64,000 nucleotides of DNA from Coprobacillaceae bacterium UN01-12pH3A (GTDB lineage Bacteria; Bacillota_I; Bacilli_A; Erysipelotrichales; Coprobacillaceae): assembly GCA_027676805.1 (NCBI GenBank), contig JAQENU010000002.1:248001-312000 (forward strand), read 5' to 3'. The notes under the pieces are model-generated. The model had not been told where the DNA came from and searched no databases. It saw only the letters and a program-made list of their open reading frames with translations. The position numbers were made by a program, and so were the translations under genes. This document shows, piece by piece, positions 8,400 through 18,038 of this stretch. The first letter of the stretch is position 1. Each line of letters starts with the position of its first letter.

Positions 8400-9172
8400 T
8401 ATTCCTTAATAATCGGACAATAAAGCTGTTGATAACGAGAGGCCATGAGATCATATAAACGAATGATCGCATATTTTCCCGCATAGGCCTTTTCAATATT
8501 ACCGCATTGAATCACATAATCAAACGGCTCCAGGTAAGTTTGATCACGCATTAATGTAATCAATATAGAAGAACAGCCAGTCTGCTTGATTTTCTTTAAT
8601 ACATTTAAATTGGGATTCTTTAAATACTGACCGCTTAAGCTGGTGACAATCACTACATCTTCTTTTGTCATTGTCGCTAAAGCCCCATTCTGTCGGATCT
8701 GATCCATGTATACTTCAATAAACTTTCCACAGGAAAAAAAGCTTTTTTGTAAATCCAGTGCATAGTTCTGATAGCTTCCATAGCCCATCGCTAAAATACG
8801 CTTATGAGAATTAAGACAGGCAAGTGCCGGATCTAATTGATTGAGGTTTAAATCATTGACAGTTTCAATAAATTCAAAAATAGCCTGAGAATAGGAATTT
8901 AAATAGTGATTATCTAATATTTGATCATCAAAAATCTTAGTTTCCTTATAACTGACCATTTTTCTAAAGGTTGAATAATTTAAATACCCTATCTGACGGC
9001 AGAAACGATTAATCGTTGCCGGTGAGACATGGCACATCATTGCCATTTTCTCCAATGAATAGTGTTCGATCTGATCAATCTGTTCCAAAATCATCATCGC
9101 AATATGATAGTAAGTATCATGAGTAATGGAGTTATTGATATAGTTGAGTAAGGTATATATGACTTGCTGCAT
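8399..9172 (-). CDS. RpiR/MurR family transcriptional regulator
   Basis: 257 residues, SD GGAGGGCGG. Residues about 1-77 form the helix-turn-helix domain (YSLEKMAMMCHVSPATINRFCRQIGYLNYSTFR), and about 110-245 the SIS domain that senses phosphosugars (KRILAMGYGSYQN, KEDVVIVTSLSGQYLKN). Family members control sugar-phosphate catabolic genes by binding a phosphosugar. It sits directly upstream of, and collinear with, the GH1 gene at 6924, which is the most probable target. Confidence 0.87.
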   Translation of the reverse strand: MQQVIYTLLNYINNSITHDTYYHIAMMILEQIDQIEHYSLEKMAMMCHVSPATINRFCRQIGYLNYSTFRKMVSYKETKIFDDQILDNHYLNSYSQAIFEFIETVNDLNLNQLDPALACLNSHKRILAMGYGSYQNYALDLQKSFFSCGKFIEVYMDQIRQNGALATMTKEDVVIVTSLSGQYLKNPNLNVLKKIKQTGCSSILITLMRDQTYLEPFDYVIQCGNIEKAYAGKYAIIRLYDLMASRYQQLYCPIIKE

Positions 9173-9268
9173 AGAATCACCGCCCTCCCTATTTTAACAT
9201 GATTTTAATCACTTGTCTTTTGTATCCACATAATAAAGCGTATAATAAAAAACGAAGGGGGGGATACA

Positions 9269-9709
9269 TTGGAAATAAGAAAAGCAACGATTCAGAATAT
9301 CGAACTCATCACTGAGTTAAGGATTACATTTCTTCGGCTTTTTGAGGAAAATCAGATAAATCAAGAACAAATAAAACAATACTTTATGGAACATATACCT
9401 ACTCAACAATCTACATTCTTACTTACCTATGACCATGATAAAATCGTGGGGACAGGTGCCATTTACTACTATCGCTCTATCCCGTCAAACCAATGCCCAA
9501 CAGGAAGAATCGGACATATAACCAGCATGTGGGTGGACCCTAACTATCGCGGACAGCAGATCGCCAAAAAACTTTTAGATGGGTTGATTACCGACGCAAA
9601 AGGAAAATGTGATGAGATTCAATTAAGCTCCTCTGCTGATGGAATTAACCTGTATGAAAAATACGGATTTAAAAAGAAAGAAGATGTTTACACATGGACA
9701 ATCCTTTAG
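9269..9709 (+). CDS. GNAT family N-acetyltransferase
   Basis: 146 residues with a TTG start at 9269; the strong purine tract GAAGGGGGGGA sits at SD distance and no ATG is nearby in frame. The acetyl-CoA loop is RGQQIAK (94-100), preceded by the strand HITSMWVDPNYR. The end LYEKYGFKKKEDVYTW is the usual GNAT C-terminus. The stop overlaps the start of the cupin gene by 16 bp, indicating translational coupling in a three-gene operon (GNAT, cupin, flavodoxin). Substrate unknown. Confidence 0.83.
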   Translation: MEIRKATIQNIELITELRITFLRLFEENQINQEQIKQYFMEHIPTQQSTFLLTYDHDKIVGTGAIYYYRSIPSNQCPTGRIGHITSMWVDPNYRGQQIAKKLLDGLITDAKGKCDEIQLSSSADGINLYEKYGFKKKEDVYTWTIL

Positions 9710-10086
9710 AAATTAAAACATTAAAAGATGCCATACACGTTGAAAAAGAGAATCATACTATTGTTGATTACTTTTTATTTGATGAATATGAGATTCATCT
9801 CAATACGCTTCCTGCTCACTGTTTTCAAGAATGGCATTATCACAGTAAAATTGAAGAAACATTGGTGATTGTGGAAGGGACACTAACCGCTCATTATAAA
9901 ATCAATGAGCAGATCATCACCGAAACGGCTGGACCGAATGATGTTATTCGCGTAAAAGCTTCACTGCATACATTTGCCAATGAAACAGATGAACCGGTAC
10001 GTTTTATTGTTTTTCGCTTTGTACCGGATGGGAAAAACAAACAGGAAATCATAAAACAGGATAAAATAATCGTGGAGGTCAAATAA
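9694..10086 (+). CDS. Cupin-domain protein
   Basis: 130 residues, one cupin barrel. First metal motif is HYHSKIEETLVIVEG (His48, His50, Glu54), and the second includes His92 in ASLHTF, so a bound metal is plausible. Single-domain cupins of this kind are small enzymes or sugar/ligand-binding proteins; the exact reaction cannot be told. It overlaps the GNAT gene and is followed one base later by a flavodoxin gene, so all three are probably translated from one mRNA. Confidence 0.8.
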   Translation: MDNPLEIKTLKDAIHVEKENHTIVDYFLFDEYEIHLNTLPAHCFQEWHYHSKIEETLVIVEGTLTAHYKINEQIITETAGPNDVIRVKASLHTFANETDEPVRFIVFRFVPDGKNKQEIIKQDKIIVEVK

Positions 10087-10087
10087 T

Positions 10088-10606
10088 ATGAAATATGCAA
10101 TCTATTACAATAGTGCTACCGGAAATACAAAAATGCTGGCAGATCATATCTGCTCTCAAATAAAAGAAGATTGTCTTTACAACGGAAATGCCGATGATCC
10201 CAAAATAGAAGAAGCAGATTTAATCTTCGTTGGCTTTTGGACCGATAAGGGGCGTTGCAGCGATCCGGTCATTGAATTATTAAGAAGGATAAAAAATAAA
10301 AAACTATTTTTATTCGGTACTGCCGGGTTTGGCGGTTCTCCGGAATACTTTGAACGCATTTTAAGCAACGTAGAGAAATATATAGATCCCACTTGTGAAG
10401 TGGTCGGACACTACATGTGTCAAGGAAAAATGCCAATGAGTGTTCGTGATCGCTATCAAAAAATGTATGACAGTGATCCTCAAAACGAACAGTTTCAAAG
10501 TCTTCTGAATAATTTTGATCAGGCATGGGAACATCCTAATCAAGAAGATTTGGATACATTGACGATACAATTAAAGAGTATGATAAAAGCTATCCAGAAA
10601 TCCTAG
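10088..10606 (+). CDS. Flavodoxin family protein (BilS-like)
   Basis: 172 residues beginning MKYAIYYNSATGNTKMLADH; NSATGNT (8-14) is the FMN phosphate-binding loop. Further blocks are LIFVGFWTDKGRC, LFLFGTAGFGGSPEYF and GHYMCQGKMPMSVRDRYQ. These blocks resemble, from memory of the family, the flavodoxins that include BilS, the partner of the bilirubin reductase BilR; no bilR-like gene is nearby, so a role in bilirubin reduction is unsupported. It should act as a cytoplasmic one/two-electron carrier. Last gene of the GNAT-cupin-flavodoxin operon; a terminator begins within its last codons. Confidence 0.82.
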   Translation: MKYAIYYNSATGNTKMLADHICSQIKEDCLYNGNADDPKIEEADLIFVGFWTDKGRCSDPVIELLRRIKNKKLFLFGTAGFGGSPEYFERILSNVEKYIDPTCEVVGHYMCQGKMPMSVRDRYQKMYDSDPQNEQFQSLLNNFDQAWEHPNQEDLDTLTIQLKSMIKAIQKS

Positions 10607-10617
10607 ATAGCTATTTT
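10588..10617 (+). terminator. Terminator of the GNAT-cupin-flavodoxin operon
   Basis: Stem AGCTATC (10588-10594) / GATAGCT (10606-10612) followed by ATTTTTG. It overlaps the stop codon and lies between convergent genes, so it may also serve the - strand gene. Confidence 0.7.
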
Positions 10618-11750
10618 TGACGATACATATAGAATGAACTGATCAGCATCATAAAGACAAATCCGGTCTGAATAAAATAGACGGTGTAATCTAGGATGCC
10701 ATGAATCAATGTCACGGCAATAACAGAAATAATCAACGCCATTAAAGTCTGGTCCTTCCTGCTTTTAAAGCATTGATACAAAGCAAAAATGTTTTTTTGA
10801 ACATAAGGCGCAATGATCAGTATTCCGACAATTCCATAACTTAAAATCGGATCTAAATAAATACTATGCGCATGCTGCGTATACATGATGCCATTGCCAT
10901 AGTTTTGATAAATATGCATGTAGGTCAATGGTCCCTGACCAAACAATGGATTATCTCGAATTCCCTGAATCGCAATCTCCCAAATATCCACACGTACACC
11001 AAAATATTCGATAATATTATCGGTACGGGGAAAATACTGAGGATTAATCAGAAGGAAGATAAACGCTGCAAAAGCAATAAACAAAATCAAGGCAAAGATC
11101 TTATAGCGTTTTTCAACCAGCAGCATAATCAAGATAGCACACCCTAATGAAGGCCAAGCACTGCGGCAGCCGGTCAAATAGAGTAAGAATAAATTCAAAG
11201 CAATCACTGCAAAATAATAAATAATACGTTTAACATTATCCACTTTCAGTATTTTATAACAGCACATCAAAACAAAGAATTCAATCATCATCGCATAATA
11301 ATTGGCATTAAAGAAGACCGAATTCAAGCGATTTTCCGGACTGTTTAGAATAATCAGTTCAAAATCATCCGTAAAATGTGACAGAATCTGTGTGTATTCA
11401 AATAAACCATATAAAGCACAGAATATACTTAAAAAGATCATAATATCTATAATCTTCTCAAAAAAATCCTTTGTGATATTTTGAGAATAAAAAAGAATCA
11501 CCGAAAACATCACCCATAAAGCAATGCAGCATAAAGCGCCCACATAATTCTTATAATAAAGAGAAGCAAGCAAGCTGACAATCGTAAACAGATGAATCAA
11601 ATAACTTCTTGGTGTTGTTTTATATATCTCTATTAATCTTCCTCTAAGCAATAAATAAACCGTTACTGCTACCAATACAGCAATGCACATGTAAAAAGGA
11701 AGAAATAAGGATAATACCGAAATTAAAATCAGTTTTTGATTTTTATCCAA
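10611..11750 (-). CDS. O-antigen ligase / polymerase family membrane protein
   Basis: At least 379 residues, about ten to twelve membrane segments. The large loop holds NPLFGQGPLTYMHIYQNYG and QHAHSIYLDPILSYGIVG, the Wzy_C pattern of O-antigen ligases and polymerases, with a conserved His before Y-L. These enzymes join lipid-linked glycans to acceptors; in Gram-positives they belong to capsule or cell-wall glycan pathways. No glycosyltransferases are adjacent. The start is uncertain: TTG at 11750 has no SD, while an AGGGGGT tract at about 11787-11793 sits at SD distance from in-frame ATT codons at 11780/11783, which would add ten or eleven residues. Confidence 0.78.
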   Translation of the reverse strand: MDKNQKLILISVLSLFLPFYMCIAVLVAVTVYLLLRGRLIEIYKTTPRSYLIHLFTIVSLLASLYYKNYVGALCCIALWVMFSVILFYSQNITKDFFEKIIDIMIFLSIFCALYGLFEYTQILSHFTDDFELIILNSPENRLNSVFFNANYYAMMIEFFVLMCCYKILKVDNVKRIIYYFAVIALNLFLLYLTGCRSAWPSLGCAILIMLLVEKRYKIFALILFIAFAAFIFLLINPQYFPRTDNIIEYFGVRVDIWEIAIQGIRDNPLFGQGPLTYMHIYQNYGNGIMYTQHAHSIYLDPILSYGIVGILIIAPYVQKNIFALYQCFKSRKDQTLMALIISVIAVTLIHGILDYTVYFIQTGFVFMMLISSFYMYRQK

Positions 11751-11932
11751 GTGGGTAAATTTTTCTTTTAATACATTAATAATCGCACCCCCTGTTAGAA
11801 TCCTTTCCTTTGCTCAATTCTAACATAAAATACTTCTTTATACCATTCTTTTTAATATTATGTATTCTCTCTATGATTAGACATATCAATTTCAATTTAA
11901 TCGTGATATCCTAAAGATAGGAAGTGATATAG

Positions 11933-12859
11933 ATGACCGGATTATGGATTTTCATCATTTTATTAAGCATTGCTTTGTTTATTGTCTATCTTGATTTTCG
12001 GATAGCTGCCTCTCGCAATTATCCTTGGATTGATCATCAGTCCAATCATATATTAAAATGGGAAAATAAAAACTATACCGAAGAGCTTGATCAGATTAAA
12101 GAAGAATTGTTTCGTTATCCACATGAAGAAATAACAATCAAGGCAAAAGATCAGATCCCCCTTCATGGCTATTTATTTTTAAGCAGCCAAAGCAAACAAA
12201 CTGTCATCTGTTTTCATGGATATCGATTTAATTGTTTTAAAGAGTATGCTTTTTTAGCGAATTCTCTTTTAAAGCATTCTTTTAATGTTGTGTTAGTCGA
12301 TATGCGGGGTCATCAAAAAAGCGGTGGACGCTATATTACTTTTGGAAATAAGGAACAAGAAGATGTCGCTTGCTGGATTGATTATATCATCAACCGCTTT
12401 CCTGATAATCGCCTTTATCTGCATGGCACCTCGATGGGGGCAAGCAGTGTTTTATTAAGCAGTACGCACTCCCTTCCTTTTCAGGTCAAAGCAGCTGCAG
12501 CCGATTGCGGCTACAGCTCTGCTTGGGATATGTTTGAACTGCTGCATCATCGGATTTTTCATTTCCATGTTCCCAAACTGTTGTCTTTAGCCAACCTCTG
12601 CTTTCGTGTGTTTGCTCATACGGATCTTCATCAGCTAGATATTGCTTCACAGCTGAAGCATTCCAAACTGCCGACTCTATTCATCCATGGCAGTCAGGAT
12701 CGCTTAGTTCCGATGCAGATGAGCAAGATTAATTATCAGGCATGTTCAAGTGAAAAACAGCTTTTAATCATCGAAGGTGCCGATCATGGGCGCAGCTTTA
12801 AAACCGATCCTGATCAATATTTAAAAACCATGCTGGATTTTTTCAGCCAATATCATTAA
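11933..12859 (+). CDS. Alpha/beta hydrolase, membrane-anchored
   Basis: 308 residues, SD GATAGGAAGTG. One N-terminal membrane helix (about 3-22) followed by an alpha/beta-hydrolase fold: HGYR oxyanion strand (95-98), nucleophile elbow GTSMG with Ser167, acid Asp256 in HGSQDRLVP and His285 in GADHGRS. This resembles the YqkD/BAAT-like serine hydrolases of Firmicutes. The catalytic domain could face either side of the membrane; the charge pattern does not settle it. Substrate unknown. It shares a terminator with the convergent GH1 gene. Confidence 0.85.
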   Translation: MTGLWIFIILLSIALFIVYLDFRIAASRNYPWIDHQSNHILKWENKNYTEELDQIKEELFRYPHEEITIKAKDQIPLHGYLFLSSQSKQTVICFHGYRFNCFKEYAFLANSLLKHSFNVVLVDMRGHQKSGGRYITFGNKEQEDVACWIDYIINRFPDNRLYLHGTSMGASSVLLSSTHSLPFQVKAAAADCGYSSAWDMFELLHHRIFHFHVPKLLSLANLCFRVFAHTDLHQLDIASQLKHSKLPTLFIHGSQDRLVPMQMSKINYQACSSEKQLLIIEGADHGRSFKTDPDQYLKTMLDFFSQYH

Positions 12860-12861
12860 AA

Positions 12862-12890
12862 AATGCTAAGAACATTCCGTCCTTAGCATT
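12862..12890. terminator. Bidirectional terminator
   Basis: Stem AATGCTAAG (12862-12870) / CTTAGCATT (12882-12890) between the convergent alpha/beta hydrolase and GH1 genes, with A-rich and T-rich flanks. Confidence 0.75.
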
Positions 12891-12895
12891 TCATA

Positions 12896-14407
<1,512 letters not shown>

Positions 14408-14427
14408 AAGCAACAGGAGGCGATATT

Positions 14428-15219
14428 ATGGAGCGACTTTATATCATCCTTTTGGGAATCATTCAGTCAGAGCCTAATGATTCAATTGATTGCCAGATCG
14501 CAAATTACTTATTAGAACATATTCAAGACTTAAATGACATTACGGCAAATGATTTAGCTCAAACCTGCCAAGTTTCTAAATCATCGATCAGCCGTTTCAC
14601 TCGTCGAGTTGGGTTAAATGATTTCTATGAATTAAAACATATGCTTCATCACTATCAGCATAATTTGACTAAATTTGATTTTACCAGCCGCAGCGATAAT
14701 GAAAATAGTATGATTCAATACATAGAAACTGTCAGTCAGCACATTCAGGATCTCAGATACATGTTAGATTTTGACGCTATTGATGAAATCACCGATGATA
14801 TCTATTATTATCCAAAAGTCATCATTGCCGGAAGTCTGCAGGCAAACAGTGTTTGTCTAAGTCTTCAGGTCGATCTTTTTTCAAGTGGTAAAGTAGTTCA
14901 GGCTAAAGTAAAATATACAGAACTTCGTGAAATCATCGATAAAGCGGATTCTCAAACATTAATCATCGTATTATCATCAACCGGCAGATTTTTCCAACGT
15001 TTATTTGTACGTGACCAACGCCTGCTTAAAAAAGATAAACCCAAAATCTATCTTATCACTGCCAGTGCTAAGCTGAACCAACTCCCTTATGTGGATAAAG
15101 CAATTAATCTACATACGCTTTCCGATTATGCCAGCGGCACATTTCAGCTTGAATTGATTGCCAATTTAATTGCCCGCCGCTATAATGAGAAGATTCGCAC
15201 CCACTACTTTGATCAGTGA
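14428..15219 (+). CDS. RpiR/MurR family transcriptional regulator
   Basis: 263 residues, SD CAGGAGGCG. N-terminal HTH with ITANDLAQTCQVSKSSISRFTRRVGLNDFYELK (about 39-71), then a SIS domain (VIIAGSLQANSVCLSLQVDLFSSGKVV, TLIIVLSSTGRFF). It is divergent from the GH1 gene at 14350, so it most likely regulates that gene in response to a phosphosugar. It is similar in size to, but clearly diverged from, the RpiR protein at 8399-9172. Confidence 0.87.
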   Translation: MERLYIILLGIIQSEPNDSIDCQIANYLLEHIQDLNDITANDLAQTCQVSKSSISRFTRRVGLNDFYELKHMLHHYQHNLTKFDFTSRSDNENSMIQYIETVSQHIQDLRYMLDFDAIDEITDDIYYYPKVIIAGSLQANSVCLSLQVDLFSSGKVVQAKVKYTELREIIDKADSQTLIIVLSSTGRFFQRLFVRDQRLLKKDKPKIYLITASAKLNQLPYVDKAINLHTLSDYASGTFQLELIANLIARRYNEKIRTHYFDQ

Positions 15220-15308
15220 TAGTTACATTATAGTGATTTTAGAAAAAGATAAAGTAAAATTTCACAATCGGGGATTTGTTCCCAAAACTGAAATATAATT
15301 CTACATAC

Positions 15309-15350
15309 AAAAACAGGACCCGTTCTTATACTGAACAGATCCTGTTTTTT
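15309..15350. terminator. Bidirectional terminator
   Basis: Two-part stem: AAACAGGA (15311-15318) with TCCTGTTT (15340-15347) and inner GTTC/GAAC, with T-runs on both strands. It lies between the RpiR gene and the convergent oppA-like gene. Confidence 0.85.
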
Positions 15351-15356
15351 ATTCCA

Positions 15357-17129
15357 CTATTTTGCTTCTTCTGCAAATTTTGCATATTCTTCTTGCGTAT
15401 AGCCATCAGCCTTGGTTTCCCAGAACTTAATTTTTCTGCCGACACTTGTAAATGAATACGGTTTTGAATAATCATTGACACGAGTTACTTGAATTTCATG
15501 TCCGTCAACATAAAATGGTACTGAGTATGCCTGCTGTAGATAATAATCCTCTGCTTTAGCAAAAGCATGGTAACGTTCATCTAAATCAACAATCTGATTC
15601 GCTTCTAAAACCAAAGCATCATAAGTGGGATCAGAAATATGAGAATAATTTTTATTCATATAGCCATCTTCTGTATCTGTCATATGGCGCAGGAAATCAT
15701 AAGGATCGTTATAATCCGGAGCCCAGCCCACTAATGCGATTGACTGCAATCCTTTTTCATAAATTTCAGAAGTTGCGCTCTTAATATAAGGAATCCCTGT
15801 TACCGTTACAAAATCATCACCTAAACATTTTTCAATACTGTCTTTTAATATTAGGAATGTTTCTTCTGCAGTTTGATTTCCGCTGTTATAAGGCAGTCCT
15901 ACTTCAACCGGGAAAGTGACTCCCTGTGCACTCAACTCTTCTACCGCTTTTTCTTTAGCTTCCTTAAACTTTGCTTCATCATATAATCCGTTGGCATATG
16001 CTTTTAATTCCTCAAAATCTTTATAGTAAGTCCCCTTAGAATCTTTAACAATAACACCGCAGGTATAAAGATTATTCATCAGTGAATCCGGATTGATCGG
16101 ATTTGTTCTTTCATGATAAGGGGTAGGATCCACACCATAGAACCATGCTTTTCTAAAGTTGACATTAGAAACTGCCTGATTCCAGTTTTCATTTCCGACT
16201 TGTTCATAATTAAAATAGATTTGGGCAGAACGTCCGCCGCCGCGTGTTTCTACTAAATGTTCGTTGTCTGCTTGAATTTTGATCTCATCTTGAGTTAAGC
16301 TTGCATGATCTAATTCATTGATTTCATACATGCTGTAGGCTTTATTCAACGATTCCAGCATTGTCACTGTCACTTTTTCAAAGGGGACATTTTTCTTATC
16401 CCAATAATGTTCATTTTTCACATATTCTTTAGACGCACCATTTTGATAATCGGTCATACGGTAGCAGCCATTATACAAAATTTTATCTTTATCGGTCCCG
16501 AAGTTTTCCGGTCCGACTTCATCTACGAATTTCTGATTTACCGGGAACCAAGTAATATACGTAACAACTGAATCAAAATATGGTTTTGGTGCTGCTAGGG
16601 TATATTTTACTGTTTTTTCATCTACAGCCTCAACACCGACATTTTTAAATAACTCTTCTGTAGCTGTTCCGGCTTTGCTCGCTTCATAGTATTCATTTGC
16701 TCCTTTTAAAAAAGAAGTCACATTATTTACATTTTGAGAACCATTGCTCGCTGTCAAAATATATTTGATTCCGGATACAAAATCTTCCGCAGTGACATCC
16801 CCATATACTTCTCCTGTATGGGTTACCCACTTTAAGCCATCTCGTAGCTTAAAAGTCCACTCTGTCGCATCTTCATTATGACTGTAATCTTTGGCTAAAT
16901 CGCCGATCAATTTTCCATCGGCATCATACTCTAATAAGGCATCTACGAAATTAGCCACCACTCTAATATCCACAGAGGTATTTGTTGTCAGATAGTTTAA
17001 TGTGGTAATTTCTTGATTTTGAGTATCATAATCCCGATACTCAGTTAATTTTTGAGAACTGTTTTGCTTATTGTTACACCCCACCAGCAATAAAGCACAA
17101 ACTAAAAGCATGGATAATAATTTTTTCAC
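15357..17129 (-). CDS. Peptide ABC transporter substrate-binding lipoprotein (OppA family)
   Basis: 590 residues from a GTG at 17129 (SD AAAGGAGAA, 9 nt spacing). Signal peptide with lipobox LLLVGC (Cys18) anchors it to the membrane. The body matches solute-binding family 5 (TEWTFKLRDGLKWVTHTGEVYGDVTAEDFVSGIKY is the family signature at about 90-125; later ALVGWAPDYNDPYDFL). It captures oligopeptides for an Opp-type ABC importer, but no permease or ATPase genes are adjacent, so it is an orphan receptor sharing a transporter encoded elsewhere. Its promoter region contains two TTGTATA-type palindromes, indicating repressor control. Confidence 0.9.
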   Translation of the reverse strand: MKKLLSMLLVCALLLVGCNNKQNSSQKLTEYRDYDTQNQEITTLNYLTTNTSVDIRVVANFVDALLEYDADGKLIGDLAKDYSHNEDATEWTFKLRDGLKWVTHTGEVYGDVTAEDFVSGIKYILTASNGSQNVNNVTSFLKGANEYYEASKAGTATEELFKNVGVEAVDEKTVKYTLAAPKPYFDSVVTYITWFPVNQKFVDEVGPENFGTDKDKILYNGCYRMTDYQNGASKEYVKNEHYWDKKNVPFEKVTVTMLESLNKAYSMYEINELDHASLTQDEIKIQADNEHLVETRGGGRSAQIYFNYEQVGNENWNQAVSNVNFRKAWFYGVDPTPYHERTNPINPDSLMNNLYTCGVIVKDSKGTYYKDFEELKAYANGLYDEAKFKEAKEKAVEELSAQGVTFPVEVGLPYNSGNQTAEETFLILKDSIEKCLGDDFVTVTGIPYIKSATSEIYEKGLQSIALVGWAPDYNDPYDFLRHMTDTEDGYMNKNYSHISDPTYDALVLEANQIVDLDERYHAFAKAEDYYLQQAYSVPFYVDGHEIQVTRVNDYSKPYSFTSVGRKIKFWETKADGYTQEEYAKFAEEAK

Positions 17130-17154
17130 AATTCATTCTCCTTTCTATTACAAA

Positions 17155-17174
17155 ATTGTATACACGAATACAAT
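17155..17174. promoter_or_regulatory. Operator candidate 1 of the oppA-like gene
   Basis: Inverted repeat ATTGTAT (17155-17161) / ATACAAT (17168-17174) with a 6-bp spacer, located just downstream of the expected transcription start of the oppA-like gene, where a bound repressor would block elongation. Confidence 0.55.
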
Positions 17175-17186
17175 AACTATAATTAC

Positions 17187-17215
17187 ATTTTATCACTTAT
17201 TTTGTGATTTGTCAA
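17187..17215 (-). promoter_or_regulatory. Promoter of the oppA-like gene
   Basis: TTGACA (17210-17215) and TAAAAT (17187-17192) on the - strand, 17 bp apart; near-perfect SigA promoter about 60 bp upstream of the GTG start. Confidence 0.8.
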
Positions 17216-17269
17216 TATCGGTTTGTTTTATCGGTAATTTTCAAAAGAAATATTTATGCTTTTTAAAAA

Positions 17270-17281
17270 TTGTATATACAA
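17270..17281. promoter_or_regulatory. Operator candidate 2 (TTGTATATACAA)
   Basis: Perfect 12-bp palindrome 55 bp upstream of the -35 of the oppA-like promoter. It resembles GntR/HutC-family operators such as the TreR box of Bacillus, as I recall it. The first six bases match the half-site of operator candidate 1. Confidence 0.5.
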
Positions 17282-17300
17282 CTATTATTTTTAAAAAGAA

Positions 17301-17335
17301 AACAAAAACGGATCAGAAAATTCTTCTATCCGTTT
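17301..17335 (-). terminator. Terminator of the GNAT gene at 17346
   Basis: Stem AAACGGAT (17306-17313) / ATCCGTTT (17328-17335), followed on the - strand by TTTTTG TTTTC. Confidence 0.8.
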
Positions 17336-17345
17336 CTATTTATGA

Positions 17346-17858
17346 TTAGATTCCAAATTCTTTAGGATAAACAAGCATCCCATTTAGTATTTTATCTGTT
17401 CCGCTTAAACTATATGCCATGAAATTTTCATCATTGACCTCAAATGATGCCGTAATCCCGAATGTTTTTGCCGGTACATAGCCAAATCGGGGATAATAGG
17501 TCTCATGCCCGATTAGGATTGAATAATCATATCCCATCTTTTTGGCAATACGATGTCCTTCTTTAATTAAGGCACTGCCCACACCATGATTTTGATATTC
17601 AGGCAGGACTGCCAGCGGTGCCAATCCTAACTGAGTTGTCTCCCCTACTTTTACTTTCGTAAATAAGATATGTCCGACAATCCTATCCCCGATCAATGCA
17701 ACCAATGATAATTCCGGAATAAAAGCCTCACTCTTTCTAAGCTTCTCTACTAAAAACTGTTCCGTTCCATCGGTATGCAGCGCTGTCGCAAATGCTTTTT
17801 CTACGACTTCAAATACTTCTTTATAATCTTTCTTTTCTTCTTGTCTGATTATCATCAT
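17346..17858 (-). CDS. GNAT family N-acetyltransferase (YhbS-like)
   Basis: 170 residues from ATG 17858 (SD AAAGGAG, 9 nt spacing). The pattern VGHILFTKVKVG, then LGLAPLAVLPEYQNHGVGSALIKEGHRIAKKMGYDYSILIGHETYYPRFGY is characteristic of the YhbS/predicted acetyltransferase branch (COG3153); the CoA loop is QNHGVGS. Substrate unknown. Its mRNA would have a leader of about 75 nt from the promoter at 17942-17970. Confidence 0.85.
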   Translation of the reverse strand: MMIIRQEEKKDYKEVFEVVEKAFATALHTDGTEQFLVEKLRKSEAFIPELSLVALIGDRIVGHILFTKVKVGETTQLGLAPLAVLPEYQNHGVGSALIKEGHRIAKKMGYDYSILIGHETYYPRFGYVPAKTFGITASFEVNDENFMAYSLSGTDKILNGMLVYPKEFGI

Positions 17859-17941
17859 AATCAAATTCTCCTTTTAGTCACACCTTCATAGAAAAAAGCA
17901 AAAAAGGGGGTTCCTGCTCATCTATAAAGCATTTTAAGTCT

Positions 17942-17970
17942 ATTATAAAAACATGTCTTGATTACTTAAA
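17942..17970 (-). promoter_or_regulatory. Promoter of the YhbS-like GNAT gene
   Basis: TTTAAG (17965-17970) and TATAAT (17942-17947) on the - strand with a 17-bp spacer, in the gap between the MATE gene and this gene. Confidence 0.5.
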
Positions 17971-18038
17971 AAATGCCTATAGAACAATAGCCAAACGAAC
18001 ACCCATTCTCTTTTTAGAAAATAACAGCTTTTGTTAAA

